From contig JAIXKJ010000008.1 in NCBI GenBank assembly GCA_026928255.1, forward strand, positions 783,298-847,297: 64,000 bases of DNA, read 5' to 3'. The notes beneath the pieces are model-generated. The model saw nothing but the letters and a program-made list of their open reading frames with translations. It was not told the DNA's origin and did not search any database. Position 1 is the first letter of the stretch. Each line of letters opens with the position of its first letter. This stretch comes from Anaerolineales bacterium. GTDB lineage: Bacteria > Chloroflexota > Anaerolineae > Anaerolineales > Villigracilaceae. This document shows positions 8,960 through 15,170 of this stretch, in pieces. A program made the translations under genes and the position numbers.

Positions 8960-9513
8960 GCCAAAGACTTTTCAAACAAATTATGGGGCTGGTCGCCGCG
9001 CTGGTCGTTGTCGGCGCTGTGGCTTTGTTCTTCGCCTATGAAGTCGTCAAAATTGATTGGGTCGTTTTTATGGAAATTCAGCCCTCCTTTGACCATCAGG
9101 AAGACCCGCTGCCCGTTCCGGCGCGCTCCATCCCCGTAGAAGGCGCGGCGTACATTCCAGGCGAAGGTGAGCCGATTAACCCAATTCCCGCCGACGACGT
9201 TTCCATCGCGCGCGGCAAGGAACTTTTTCAAATCAACTGCGTGATGTGCCACGGCGGCGAAGGCAAAGGCGACGGCACGATTGGGGCGTTCTTAGTCAAA
9301 AAGAAACCCGCCGATTTGAGCAGCGACGCCGTGCAAGCCAAAGCCGACGGCAACCTGTTCCTGACGATTTCCAACGGCATCTGGAACCCCGACAGCACGC
9401 TCTTCCCCGACGTGAAATTCTCCGGGCAAATGCCGCCGCTGGCGGAAAATCTCACCGTCCGCGAACGCTGGGATGTGGTCAACTATATTCGCACGCTAAA
9501 AGCCGGTCAGTAG
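8956..9513 (+). CDS. actE: ActE: membrane-anchored monoheme cytochrome c
   Basis: 185 residues with one N-terminal transmembrane helix (about 8-30) and a class I cytochrome c domain. The heme site is CVMCH at 95-99, and the likely distal ligand is Met in SGQMPPL near residue 153. It acts on the outer face as the exit for electrons. It overlaps actD by 4 bp, and 9 bp separate it from the next gene. Confidence 0.85.
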   Translation: MSQRLFKQIMGLVAALVVVGAVALFFAYEVVKIDWVVFMEIQPSFDHQEDPLPVPARSIPVEGAAYIPGEGEPINPIPADDVSIARGKELFQINCVMCHGGEGKGDGTIGAFLVKKKPADLSSDAVQAKADGNLFLTISNGIWNPDSTLFPDVKFSGQMPPLAENLTVRERWDVVNYIRTLKAGQ

Positions 9514-9522
9514 GAGTTTGGA

Positions 9523-10158
9523 ATGAAAGACGACGTACGAAAATATATTTACGGCACGTTAATCATCTTCCCGATGGGGCTGCTGACTTGGGGACTGATT
9601 GTGTACCTTAGTTCCTGCGGATTTTCCTTCGCCTGCGAACGCGCCCGCACGCTGCCCGAAATGACCTCTGTGCCGACGTTGATTCCCGCCACGATGCCTG
9701 TGGCGACGGTCGAACCGCCGCATTTGGTCGTGCCGACGGATAAATGCCGCGTCTCTGGCGTGAATTTGATCGGCGCCTGGGTCAGCGCGGGTTCGCCTGA
9801 AACCGACGCCTTCCCCTTCGCCGACGCGGACGGCGCGAAATGCGAAGCGACTTATGCCGACGTGCAATCGCTCTTTGCCCGCTCGAACATTTGGTATGCG
9901 GGTTCGCTTTCTTGCGTCTTCTGCCATTCGGATTTAGCCGTTTCGCCCGCGCAGTTGGATTTGAGCAGTTACGAGGGCGTCCTCGCCGGCTCGCGCCGCG
10001 CCGATAACGCCTCCAAAGGCACGGATATCCTCGGCGGCGGAAATTGGGAATCGTCCCTGCTGTATCAGTACATCGCCAAGACTCAGCCCGAAGTGGCTGG
10101 GCACGACGCGACGCTCGATTCAAACATGATGATTTACGCAGGCTCGCCGATTAAGTAA
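9523..10158 (+). CDS. Membrane-anchored protein with a single CXXCH heme site, end of act operon
   Basis: 211 residues: one N-terminal membrane helix (about 9-31), a Pro/Thr-rich linker (about 45-70), then an outer domain with one heme motif CVFCH (131-135). Four further cysteines (32, 38, 75, 107) may form disulfides. It resembles cytochrome-like proteins that end some Chloroflexota act operons, but I cannot match it to ActF (a NrfD-like membrane protein) or confidently to ActG. It may be an accessory heme subunit or an electron acceptor for the complex. Confidence 0.6.
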   Translation: MKDDVRKYIYGTLIIFPMGLLTWGLIVYLSSCGFSFACERARTLPEMTSVPTLIPATMPVATVEPPHLVVPTDKCRVSGVNLIGAWVSAGSPETDAFPFADADGAKCEATYADVQSLFARSNIWYAGSLSCVFCHSDLAVSPAQLDLSSYEGVLAGSRRADNASKGTDILGGGNWESSLLYQYIAKTQPEVAGHDATLDSNMMIYAGSPIK

Positions 10159-10179
10159 AGAAAAAGTTGTAAGCGTTTT

Positions 10180-10220
10180 TAGACTTCCGAGTTCTCTTAT
10201 AACTTGGAAGTCTATTTATT
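10180..10220 (+). terminator. Terminator of the act operon
   Basis: A 14-bp stem (10180-10193 with 10201-10214, loop CTCTTAT) is followed by a T-rich TTTATTT tract 22 bp after the last act gene. Confidence 0.8.
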
Positions 10221-10224
10221 TCTA

Positions 10225-10397
10225 GCGAAAGAGGGCGGAATTCGAATGTCATCTCCTCAATGGGGACACGCGAACCCATAAAAAACTCCCGTTTTAAGAG
10301 AGTCTTCTCAGCGAAAGAGGGCGGGATTCGAATGCCATCCCCTCAATGGGGGCGCGCGAACCTATAAAAAAACTCCCGTTTTAAGAGAGTCTTTTCA
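10225..10397 (-). repeat. Two tandem tRNA-Ser 3'-end/terminator repeats
   Basis: Two near-identical units (10225-10310, 86 bp; 10311-10397, 87 bp) lie head to tail directly downstream of the leftward tRNA-Ser gene. Read leftward, each unit contains a degenerate copy of the tRNA 3' region (TTCGAATCCCGCCCTCT with a diverged acceptor end) and then a hairpin terminator (ACTCTC loop GGGAGT followed by six or seven T). An extra hairpin-forming insert sits where the variable arm joins the T-arm. They look like decayed duplications or relics of an integration site. They are not whole tRNA genes. Confidence 0.75.
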
Positions 10398-10398
10398 G

Positions 10399-10483
10399 CG
10401 GAGAGGGCGGGATTCGAACCCGCGAACCTTTTGGGTTACACGCTTTCCAAGCGTGCGCACTAGGCCAACTATGCGACCTCTCC
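10399..10483 (-). tRNA. tRNA-Ser (GGA anticodon)
   Basis: The acceptor pairs GGAGAGG (10483-10477) with CCTCTCC (10406-10400). The anticodon arm has loop TTGGAAA, giving anticodon GGA for UCC/UCU. A long variable arm (class II) and the GTTCGAATC T-loop are present. The discriminator is G, as expected for serine, and CCA is not encoded. Confidence 0.95.
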
Positions 10484-10564
10484 AATCAAGCGGACGAATT
10501 ATACCAGATACCCTTAATTCGGCAAGTTTGGCAAAGGCGCACAAAAAACGCTCGAATTATTATA

Positions 10565-10628
10565 TTGACCGCTTTTCAATTCGCGCTATAATGGCTTCGC
10601 CCCGTTTGGGGCAAAATTCAAAATGCCA
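10565..10628 (+). promoter_or_regulatory. Strong promoter and leader hairpin of the 76-residue orphan gene
   Basis: TTGACC (10565-10570) and TATAAT (10587-10592) are 16 bp apart. The leader can fold into GCCCC-GTTT-GGGGC (10599-10612), extended by ATGGC/GCCAT (10591-10595 with 10624-10628). An AAAGGAG ribosome site follows before the ATG at 10649. Confidence 0.75.
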
Positions 10629-10648
10629 TTATAAAAAAGGAGTATCTT

Positions 10649-10879
10649 ATGTCAGACACTTGGCTCGCTACGCTCATCACCGAAACCCCGCAGGAAGGCT
10701 TTGAACTCGCCATTACCCTCAGCCGTCGCGGCGTGAAGTACACCCAGCCCGACGTGGAAGTTTTGCACAAACTGCGCCCGGACTATTCCAACAACGCCGA
10801 TTCGTTGACCGCCGCTTCGCAGGTCATTGCCATCAACTTCCAGACCATCGCCGCCGCGAACAACTATTGGCGCAAGTAG
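10649..10879 (+). CDS. 76-residue protein of unknown function, probably highly expressed
   Basis: A soluble, mostly helical protein starting MSDTWLATLITETPQEGFEL and ending AANNYWRK, with no signal peptide, cysteine or known motif. It has its own near-consensus promoter, a structured leader, an AAAGGAG site and its own terminator, the layout of an abundant monocistronic protein. I do not recognise the family. Confidence 0.75.
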   Translation: MSDTWLATLITETPQEGFELAITLSRRGVKYTQPDVEVLHKLRPDYSNNADSLTAASQVIAINFQTIAAANNYWRK

Positions 10880-10903
10880 CATTAAACGACCTTAATCGTT
10901 TAA

Positions 10904-10932
10904 CTGCGTCGCTTTTGCGACGCGGTTTTTTA
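10904..10932 (+). terminator. Terminator of the 76-residue orphan gene
   Basis: A 9-bp GC-rich stem (10904-10912 with 10917-10925, loop TTTT) is followed by six T. A second small hairpin (AAACGA/TCGTTT) precedes it. Confidence 0.85.
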
Positions 10933-10982
10933 TCTCGTAAGATTTCAGGGGGCGCGGACTGTCCGTATTGCGGAGAAATATA

Positions 10983-11414
10983 ATGAAAAAATATCGTCCG
11001 CAAAAAATGTTTACGACTTTGCACGCCGCCGCTTACCGCCTTTCGCGCGGAAAAATCGGCGGCAAGATGGGGCGCTTCAACGTGGCGCTGTTGACGACCA
11101 CCGGGCGCAAAAGCGGAAAGAAGGTAACTTGTCCGCTCGGCTATTTTGAACGACCCGATGGTTACGTCGTTATCGCTTCTAATGGCGGGGCGCCGAAACA
11201 CCCGTCGTGGTATCACAACTTGACCAGCGATCCACAAGCCGTTTTTCAAGCGATGGAAAAAGTTGTGCCGGTTACCGCCGAAGTTTTGACAGGCGAAGAG
11301 CGCGCCAACGTTTGGCGAGACGTCGTCGCCGCCGTGCCGATGTATGCCGAATATCAAAAAGAGACGGAGCGCGAAATTCCGCTGGTGTTGTTGAAGCCGA
11401 CTGAGAATAAATGA
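10983..11414 (+). CDS. Deazaflavin (F420)-dependent nitroreductase-family protein, DUF385
   Basis: 143 residues. The split beta-barrel fold is shown by LLTTTGRKSGK (about 33-43) and HPSWYHNL (about 72-79), signatures of the Ddn/F420H2-dependent quinone reductase family. The start at 10983 is chosen because GGAG lies 9 bases upstream; an in-frame TTG at 10968 would have no ribosome site. The family suggests reduction of quinones or other electrophiles with F420H2, but no F420 gene is in the window to support cofactor use. Confidence 0.75.
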   Translation: MKKYRPQKMFTTLHAAAYRLSRGKIGGKMGRFNVALLTTTGRKSGKKVTCPLGYFERPDGYVVIASNGGAPKHPSWYHNLTSDPQAVFQAMEKVVPVTAEVLTGEERANVWRDVVAAVPMYAEYQKETEREIPLVLLKPTENK

Positions 11415-11450
11415 GGCGTCGGCACATTCCGCTTATCCGCAATAAAAAAT

Positions 11451-11478
11451 AAGAGGACGAGCCGACGCTCGTCCTCTT
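11451..11478. terminator. Bidirectional terminator between the DUF385 gene and etfA
   Basis: An 11-bp perfect stem (11451-11461 with 11468-11478) has a T-rich flank on the right and an A-rich flank on the left. It can end both the rightward gene and the leftward etfBA operon. Confidence 0.8.
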
Positions 11479-11481
11479 TGC

Positions 11482-12495
11482 TTATTTGCCTAACTTTTTC
11501 TTGAAGGCTGCCGTCAGCGGCGGGAGAATTTGGAACAAGTCGCCGACCACGCCGTACTTGGCAGCTTTGAAAATCGGCGCGTCTGCGTCTTTGTTGATGG
11601 CGACGATGACCTTTGCATTTCTCATTCCTACTAAATGCTGAATCGCGCCGGAGATGCCGCAGGCGATGTACAAGTCGGGCGTAACCACTTTGCCCGTCTG
11701 CCCGACTTGGTGAGCGTAGGAAATATAGCCGCCGTCCACCGCCGCGCGCGAAGCGCCGACCGCGCCGTCGAGCGTTTGGGCTAATTCGGTAACCAGCGCA
11801 AAGCCTTGTTGGGCGCGCCAAATTTCGGCTTGCTTTTCGTCTAAATCGGCGGGCGGCGTGAGCGCAGGGTTGTTGGAAACGCCGCGCCCGCCAGAGACGA
11901 TAACGCCCGCGTCGCCCAAGTTGACGACGTTTTCCGCCGTCGCATAGCCTTCGACGTTGGATTTCGCTTCGCCCGCCGCCGCGACTTTAGTAATCGCGCC
12001 GCTTTTCCCTTCTTGACGGTCGGGCTTGGGGAAGGCGCGTCCGCGCAGGGTGGCGATGGCTGGCGAAGCCGCGCAGGTAATTTTCTCAATCAACTTGCCT
12101 TCGTAAATTGGGCGCGCGCCGACGAATGACGCGCCGTCGGCTTCGAGCGAAATGAGGTCGGTCATCGCGCCGCTGTTTAAGTCCACAGCCGCCATCGCCG
12201 CCAACTCTTTGGCGCGCGAAGTGGTCGGGAAGAGGATTAAGTTCGGGTTGTGCGAAGCGGCTAAGGCGGAGAGAGTCGCGGCGTAGAGTTCGGCGCGATA
12301 ATCGCTCAACGAAGCGTCGTCGGCAAACAGGACTTCGTCCGCGCCGTATTCCAAAGCGGACTGAGCCACGCCTTCCGCGCCCGCGCCGAAGACCAGCGCG
12401 AACGCCTCGCCGAAAGTTTTTGCGAGACCGAGCGCCTCCCACGAGGCGGGTTGAACCTCGCCTTTGAAGTGATCAATGTAAACAAAAGTTTTCAT
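11482..12495 (-). CDS. etfA: Electron transfer flavoprotein alpha subunit
   Basis: 337 residues. The N-terminal Rossmann-like domain is followed by the FAD-binding domain with VSGGRGV (about 204-210), the SRAAVDGG region and the C-terminal PDLYIACGISGAIQHLVGM. EtfA holds FAD and moves electrons from acyl-CoA dehydrogenases or similar enzymes to the quinone pool. Its ATG overlaps the etfB stop by 4 bp. No ETF-quinone oxidoreductase is seen nearby. Confidence 0.93.
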   Translation of the reverse strand: MKTFVYIDHFKGEVQPASWEALGLAKTFGEAFALVFGAGAEGVAQSALEYGADEVLFADDASLSDYRAELYAATLSALAASHNPNLILFPTTSRAKELAAMAAVDLNSGAMTDLISLEADGASFVGARPIYEGKLIEKITCAASPAIATLRGRAFPKPDRQEGKSGAITKVAAAGEAKSNVEGYATAENVVNLGDAGVIVSGGRGVSNNPALTPPADLDEKQAEIWRAQQGFALVTELAQTLDGAVGASRAAVDGGYISYAHQVGQTGKVVTPDLYIACGISGAIQHLVGMRNAKVIVAINKDADAPIFKAAKYGVVGDLFQILPPLTAAFKKKLGK

Positions 12496-13262
12496 AAGAC
12501 TTTCTCCGCGATGATTTTGTCGGCGAGTTTTTCGGCGATCTCTGCGGACGTTTCGCCGCTGATGATTTCGACGGCGCTTTCGCGGGAAGGCGGCGCCAGC
12601 AATTCGCTGCGCGTTACAACGGCGCTCGGCGCGTCCGCGCCTAAATCAGCCAGCGACCAAACGGGGATGTTCGCCTTTGACGCTTTGCGGATGCCCATAA
12701 AGGACGGGTAGCGCGGTTCGCCGATGCTTTGCACAACGCTGACGACGGCCGGCAAGTCGGCTTTGACGATTTGTCGCCCTTCTTCGAGAACGCGCTCGAC
12801 GGTTACGGCGCTTCCCTCGACTTTGACGCTGCCAGCCAAGCCGAGCATTGCCCAGCCGAGCGCGCGCGCCGTTTGCGGCGGCGTAACGCCCGCGCCGTTG
12901 TCGAGGGTTTGACGGCCGAAGACGACCAAATCGGCGCCGATTTTTTGAATCGCCGCCGCGAGGATTTTCGCCGCGCCGACGGAATCGATGGTCCCCAACG
13001 CCGCGTCTGAAACGAGGATGGCTTCGTCCGCGCCCATAGCCAAGGCGTGTTTCAAGGCTTCCTTCGCGGATTCGGGTCCGATGCAGAGGGCGGTAACCGC
13101 GCTGCCGCCGACGGCTTCTTTTTGTTGCAACGCGCCTTCGACGGCGTACTCGTCAAACGGGTTGATGACCAGCGGCGCGTCGCCCCAGGAGACTTGCCCG
13201 TTTTCGGCTTTCACTTTCGCTTCCGAATCGGGAACTTGTTTAATACATGCGATGATTTTCAA
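12492..13262 (-). CDS. etfB: Electron transfer flavoprotein beta subunit
   Basis: 256 residues, full length. It starts MKIIACIKQVPDSEAK, and the AMP/adenine-binding region with NPFDEYAVEGAL and the ALAMGADEAIL loop are present. It pairs with EtfA. The start codon is TTG (13262-13260) with a strong GGAGGA site, a fact an ATG-only search would miss. It is first in a two-gene operon. Confidence 0.92.
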   Translation of the reverse strand: MKIIACIKQVPDSEAKVKAENGQVSWGDAPLVINPFDEYAVEGALQQKEAVGGSAVTALCIGPESAKEALKHALAMGADEAILVSDAALGTIDSVGAAKILAAAIQKIGADLVVFGRQTLDNGAGVTPPQTARALGWAMLGLAGSVKVEGSAVTVERVLEEGRQIVKADLPAVVSVVQSIGEPRYPSFMGIRKASKANIPVWSLADLGADAPSAVVTRSELLAPPSRESAVEIISGETSAEIAEKLADKIIAEKVL

Positions 13263-13283
13263 GGTGTCCTCCGTGTTGTTGAA

Positions 13284-13562
13284 CTATCCTAAATATGCCC
13301 TTACCACTAAAACGTCCATGCCGACCACTGCGACAAAGCCCAATAAACTAAACGCTTTTTGCCAAAAAAGCCAACTTTTTTTATTTTCCAAACGCCGCAA
13401 GAAAAAAGACTTAAACGGCAAAGGGATTTTTTCGTTGGTCAGGCTGGCGTAGAGGTCTCGATAATATTCGTCGGTTTTGAACCAAAGTTTATAACTGTTG
13501 GACAAAAACATAAAACTGAACAAAAGGAAAACGACGACGAACGCAAACGGCAATTTCTCCAT
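13284..13562 (-). CDS. Small membrane protein of unknown function
   Basis: 92 residues with hydrophobic segments at about 4-22 and 68-88, separated by a basic and aromatic loop (ending RRLENKKSWLFWQK). No signal peptide cleavage site or family motif is recognised. It lies between the DinB-like gene and etfB on the same strand, with an 8-bp gap to the gene upstream. Confidence 0.55.
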   Translation of the reverse strand: MEKLPFAFVVVFLLFSFMFLSNSYKLWFKTDEYYRDLYASLTNEKIPLPFKSFFLRRLENKKSWLFWQKAFSLLGFVAVVGMDVLVVRAYLG

Positions 13563-13570
13563 GCCGTTCG

Positions 13571-14152
13571 TTATCCCTTACTCGTTTCTCGCGCCGCTTT
13601 CGCCTGCTTGACAATGTCTTCCACTTGACCGAGATGGTCGAAAGCGTGCGTCAGCCCGCCCAAGAAGCGAGCGACGCAGTTATACGACCCCGCGCTGGAA
13701 TAGGGGGCGTAGGCGTTTTCTAGATTGGGTTGGTCGGGCCACATGGCTAGTCCGCCCAACGCCATGCGCCGCGACTCTTCAACGCGGCTGCGGCAAGCCT
13801 CGACGGTTTTTACCGTCGTCCAATCCGTTTCCCAACGCGAGCGCCCGTGGAATTCGACGCCGCGCGCCAATTCCGCCGACAATGCCGCCGACTCTTCCAT
13901 CGAAGCGGTAAAGTGAACGACGACGTGCCCCAACGTCCAAGCCTGATTGTCGTCGCCGCCTTCGGCGTAGGGGTCGTGCGCGTTCGGGTCGACGGGTTGA
14001 AAGACGACGTCGGCGTCGGTTGAGTCTTTCATCAGCGCCTGAAAGCGGTCGTACATTTCGTTTAACTCGCGGGCGAGGTCGTCCGCGTTGAGACCTTTGG
14101 CAAGGTCTTGCATCTTAATTTCTTTTTTGAGAACGGAAGCGTAATTTAACAT
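13571..14152 (-). CDS. DinB-like metal-dependent four-helix protein
   Basis: 193 residues. The DinB/YfiT pattern of a four-helix bundle with metal-binding histidines is seen in GHVVVHF (about 94-100) and HAFDHLGQVE (about 168-177). Members include thiol S-transferases and proteins of unknown substrate, so no reaction is assigned. The start at 14152 (MLNYASV) has a GGAG site close upstream; MQDLAKG at codon 14 is an alternative. Confidence 0.7.
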   Translation of the reverse strand: MLNYASVLKKEIKMQDLAKGLNADDLARELNEMYDRFQALMKDSTDADVVFQPVDPNAHDPYAEGGDDNQAWTLGHVVVHFTASMEESAALSAELARGVEFHGRSRWETDWTTVKTVEACRSRVEESRRMALGGLAMWPDQPNLENAYAPYSSAGSYNCVARFLGGLTHAFDHLGQVEDIVKQAKAARETSKG

Positions 14153-14177
14153 GAAACTCCTTTGATGATTTTAGCGA

Positions 14178-14465
14178 TTACCGAAAGCTGGACTCGCTGA
14201 TAATTTTTCCCGTTTCTGAGTCTAAATCGCAGAATTGTCCGCCGTTCGTGAAGGTGGAAATTGTGCCGTCGTCGTTGAGGCGCATTTTGGTGAAGAGGAC
14301 GTTTTGAGCAGGCTTTTCCGCTTCCCAAAGGATTTCGCCTTCGGAAGAGACGAGATAGATGTTACTTTTATCAACGGGAAACCCCGCGTGCGATTCGAAG
14401 ACGACAGAACCTATTTTTAGTTCGATTGTTTTTTCAACGCTGGTGTAAAGCGGAGTAAGCGGCAT
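14178..14465 (-). CDS. Hypothetical beta-rich protein
   Basis: 95 residues, cytoplasmic, with short alternating strands and a GEILWEAEKP...DDGTISTF...DLDSETGKII pattern like one or two blades of a PQQ-type propeller repeat. That resemblance is loose. A TATAAT box lies about 30 bases before the start and a GAAGGG site precedes the ATG. Function unknown. Confidence 0.6.
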   Translation of the reverse strand: MPLTPLYTSVEKTIELKIGSVVFESHAGFPVDKSNIYLVSSEGEILWEAEKPAQNVLFTKMRLNDDGTISTFTNGGQFCDLDSETGKIISESSFR

Positions 14466-14560
14466 AAAGAAAACCCTTCACAATTTGGATGCGCGTATTA
14501 TATCTTAAACTTACCTTCCCTACCGCTCGGTAGGCAAAAAGATTTGGCGTGTGAGGCAAT

Positions 14561-14594
14561 AAAAAAACCCGACGCTGTGAAAAAAGCGTCGGGT
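14561..14594 (-). terminator. Terminator of the 38-residue peptide gene
   Basis: Read leftward, ACCCGACGCT pairs with AGCGTCGGGT (14594-14585 with 14576-14567) and is followed by seven T. Confidence 0.85.
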
Positions 14595-14616
14595 TAGGGG
14601 ATGGGACAATCCTCCG

Positions 14617-14733
14617 TCATTGCTCTTGAACTCCCATATCGCCGAGTTCGTCTGGGCTGTATTGCGCGAGGAACAGGTCGGAACTCGCCAAGGCGAGAGC
14701 CAGCAGAATTGTCGCCGCAATGAAAACGATCAT
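14617..14733 (-). CDS. 38-residue single-helix membrane or secreted peptide
   Basis: A short gene: ATG at 14733-14731, TGA at 14619-14617. The peptide begins MIVFIAATILLALALASSD, a hydrophobic stretch of about 18 residues, and ends in an acidic, polar tail (DELGDMGVQEQ). It has an excellent AAAGGAGG ribosome site 7 bases upstream, a TATAGT -10 box (14770-14775) and a strong terminator of its own. It could be a small membrane peptide or a subunit of a larger complex. I do not recognise a family. Confidence 0.7.
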   Translation of the reverse strand: MIVFIAATILLALALASSDLFLAQYSPDELGDMGVQEQ

Positions 14734-14906
14734 TTGGAGCCTCCTTTCTTCGTTGATTTTGCTACGCATACTATAACGATTTTCTTTTCAAAAAGTCGCG
14801 TTCTTTGCAGGACTGTAATGGTTTAACAATTCATTTTTGAAAGGTCGCGCTTTGCATTGACATTCGGCGCGTTTAGGATAAAATACATCCCGCTGTTCAC
14901 GTCTAT

Positions 14907-14990
14907 GCCGAAGTGGCGGAATTGGCAGACGCGCTACGTTCAGGGCGTAGTGGGGGTTCCCTCGTGAGGGTTCAAGTCCCTCCTTCGGCA
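14907..14990 (+). tRNA. tRNA-Leu (CAG anticodon)
   Basis: Acceptor GCCGAAG (14907-14913) pairs with CTTCGGC (14983-14989), and the discriminator is A. The anticodon loop TTCAGGG on a CTACG/CGTAG stem gives CAG. A long variable arm and GTTCAAGTC T-loop are present. CCA is not encoded. Confidence 0.95.
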
Positions 14991-14994
14991 CAGG

Positions 14995-15022
14995 AAAAGA
15001 CTCGCAGACGCGAGTCTTTTTT
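14995..15022 (+). terminator. Terminator of tRNA-Leu
   Basis: AAAGACTCGC and GCGAGTCTTT form a stem with loop AGAC and a run of T directly after it. Confidence 0.85.
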
Positions 15023-15060
15023 GATGGGCAGAATCCGCTAAAAGGGAGAATGCGGCGTGG

Positions 15061-15135
15061 TATAATTCCGCTATAAAAACGCGCTTTCTTCATCTAATGC
15101 GACGCGAAGTTTTTGCCCGCCTTCGCGTCTTTTTT
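15061..15135 (+). promoter_or_regulatory. gyrA promoter with a terminator-like hairpin in the leader
   Basis: TATAAT (15061-15066) and a second TATAAA (15072-15077) lie upstream of gyrA with no clear -35 box. Between them and the ATG (15171) is a 9-bp perfect stem (15101-15109 with 15121-15129) followed at once by six T. A rightward transcript from this promoter would meet an intrinsic terminator before gyrA. A 16-codon ORF (ATG 15097) runs through the hairpin. This may be an attenuator or the end of a short RNA. Confidence 0.55.
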
Positions 15136-15170
15136 ATGTCATTTTGACGCGCAATAAAAAAGGATTTTTT

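Noticed and set aside
9523..10158. Considered as ActF
   Set aside because: ActF is a multi-helix NrfD-like protein; this one has one helix and a heme motif.
10225..10483. Repeat cluster considered as a CRISPR array
   Set aside because: Units are contiguous without unique spacers, are tRNA-derived, and there are no cas genes.
14520..14720. 66-codon leftward frame
   Set aside because: It overlaps the 38-residue peptide gene and its terminator in another frame and lacks a ribosome site.
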